Below are positions 63,453 to 64,000 of a stretch of DNA of 64,000 nt, piece after piece (positions within the stretch are counted from its first letter, which is position 1; each line of letters starts with the position of its first letter). The notes under the pieces were generated by a model. The model saw only the letters and a program-made list of their open reading frames with translations. It was not told where the DNA came from and ran no database searches. The stretch covers positions 62,001-126,000 of the forward strand of contig NZ_JACHXN010000011.1 of NCBI RefSeq assembly GCF_014192095.1, in the 5' to 3' direction. The DNA is from Phyllobacterium trifolii. Lineage in GTDB: Bacteria > Pseudomonadota > Alphaproteobacteria > Rhizobiales > Rhizobiaceae. A program made the translations under genes and the position numbers.

Positions 63453-64000
63453 ATGACCACAGCATATTTTCTCATTCTTGCTCTTCTGACTGTCTCTTGG
63501 TTCCTTGTAGGACGACAGAGAGCGTCATCCATCGCTGGGGCTGACCCAGCTTCTCTCCACTCCCTTCCTTCGTATCATGGTCTTTTTCTGGCGGCTCTGA
63601 TCTGCCTGCCCATGATCCTTATTTTTATTGTAGGAGCTCCTCTGGCCGAAAGGTACATCGAGGCGAGGGCCTTTTCGGGCCTGGATCCTGCGACGATCTC
63701 AGACGAACTCGGCCGCAGCGCCGTCCTGCGGGATATCCAATCGGTGCTTGCAGGTAACTACGCCGGCACCGCAACTCCGGAACTGACCACAGCCGCGTCC
63801 GCCTATTCAAGTGCTGCAAGCATCACGAGTTGGCTTTTGCTGATAGCTGGCATAGCTGCTGCCCTCGTTGCCGCCATGTTCGGCTTCCGCCTGATCGGTC
63901 CGGAATTCCGTGCGCGAAACAGCGTCGAACGCCTGGTGAAGTACATCCTTCTTGCCTGCTCGGCGATCGCCGTTTTGACCACGGTTGGCATCGTGTTCTC
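63453..64000 (+). CDS. pstC: Phosphate ABC transporter permease PstC (cut by window end)
   Basis: The first 182 codons of a PstC permease, cut by the window end. It begins TTAYFLILALLTVSWFLVGRQRASSI, followed by an LICLPMILIFIVGAPLAERYIE helix, a periplasmic loop and RNSVERLVKYILLACSAIAVLTTVGIVF, the usual entry to the transport domain. It has the extended N-terminus seen in alphaproteobacterial PstC. It lies 97 bp after pstS in the same operon. Confidence 0.85.
   Translation, partial: MTTAYFLILALLTVSWFLVGRQRASSIAGADPASLHSLPSYHGLFLAALICLPMILIFIVGAPLAERYIEARAFSGLDPATISDELGRSAVLRDIQSVLAGNYAGTATPELTTAASAYSSAASITSWLLLIAGIAAALVAAMFGFRLIGPEFRARNSVERLVKYILLACSAIAVLTTVGIVF

Noticed and set aside
1-64000. 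CRISPR arrays, tRNA and rRNA genes
   Set aside because: No regularly spaced repeats, and no cloverleaf or rRNA segment was recognised by reading both strands.

Overview
The window is chromosomal DNA of an alphaproteobacterium of the order Rhizobiales (Brucella/Ochrobactrum, Phyllobacterium or Mesorhizobium-like). This rests on the two-piece permuted tmRNA with tag ANDNYAEARLAA, the sspB-DUF4169-RHH neighbourhood of thyA, a RIME-like dispersed repeat, and house-keeping genes typical of that order. Everything was read by eye; no database search was run.

Region 1 (1-3.5 kb, minus strand) is a polymorphic-toxin locus. A 356-aa protein with a PAGNPDGGQWT linker and a PD-(D/E)XK-like C-terminus is followed, with a 4-base overlap, by three tandem paralogous putative immunity genes. 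One is frameshifted, and a relic of a lost toxin/immunity junction lies between the copies.

Region 2 (3.5-30 kb) is ordinary core genome: prmA, a SCO1 copper chaperone, a hexapeptide acyltransferase, creA, an amidase, uvrD, PQQ glucose dehydrogenase, an Lrp/EamA divergent pair, dienelactone hydrolase, D-lactate dehydrogenase, a giant AsmA protein, sspB, a TetR/Bcr-type MFS pair beside a 265-bp IS5-like MITE, an ArsR/SRPBCC operon, the tmRNA and the native thyA.

Region 3 (30.07-45.4 kb) is foreign. Native thyA stops just before the conserved Asn of its VPFN motif. The inserted DNA begins with a complete, divergent thyA that should replace the lost activity. It then carries a decayed OmpA-domain gene and a tightly overlapped five-gene operon with three different tyrosine-recombinase-like proteins (1083, 661 and 481 aa) and two small partners. 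Next come an XRE regulator with a perfect 17-bp operator, a DUF6634 protein, a soluble FtsH-like AAA+/M41 protease with a novel N-terminal half, and an orphan MbcA/ParS/Xre-type antitoxin.

Region 4 (45.9-64 kb) looks like cargo for toxic anions. A fluoride riboswitch precedes a CLC-F transporter and CrcB. An arsenite-sensing and oxidation cluster follows: aioX-aioS-aioR, then aioB-aioA-cytochrome c-moeA behind a sigma-54 promoter, then pstS-pstC behind a candidate PHO box. The aio cluster is split by a 4.3-kb minus-strand set of five or six unrecognised genes, including a 582-aa protein with a delta-endotoxin-like N-terminus. The missing 3' end of thyA is not found, so the island probably extends past the window or has lost its right junction.
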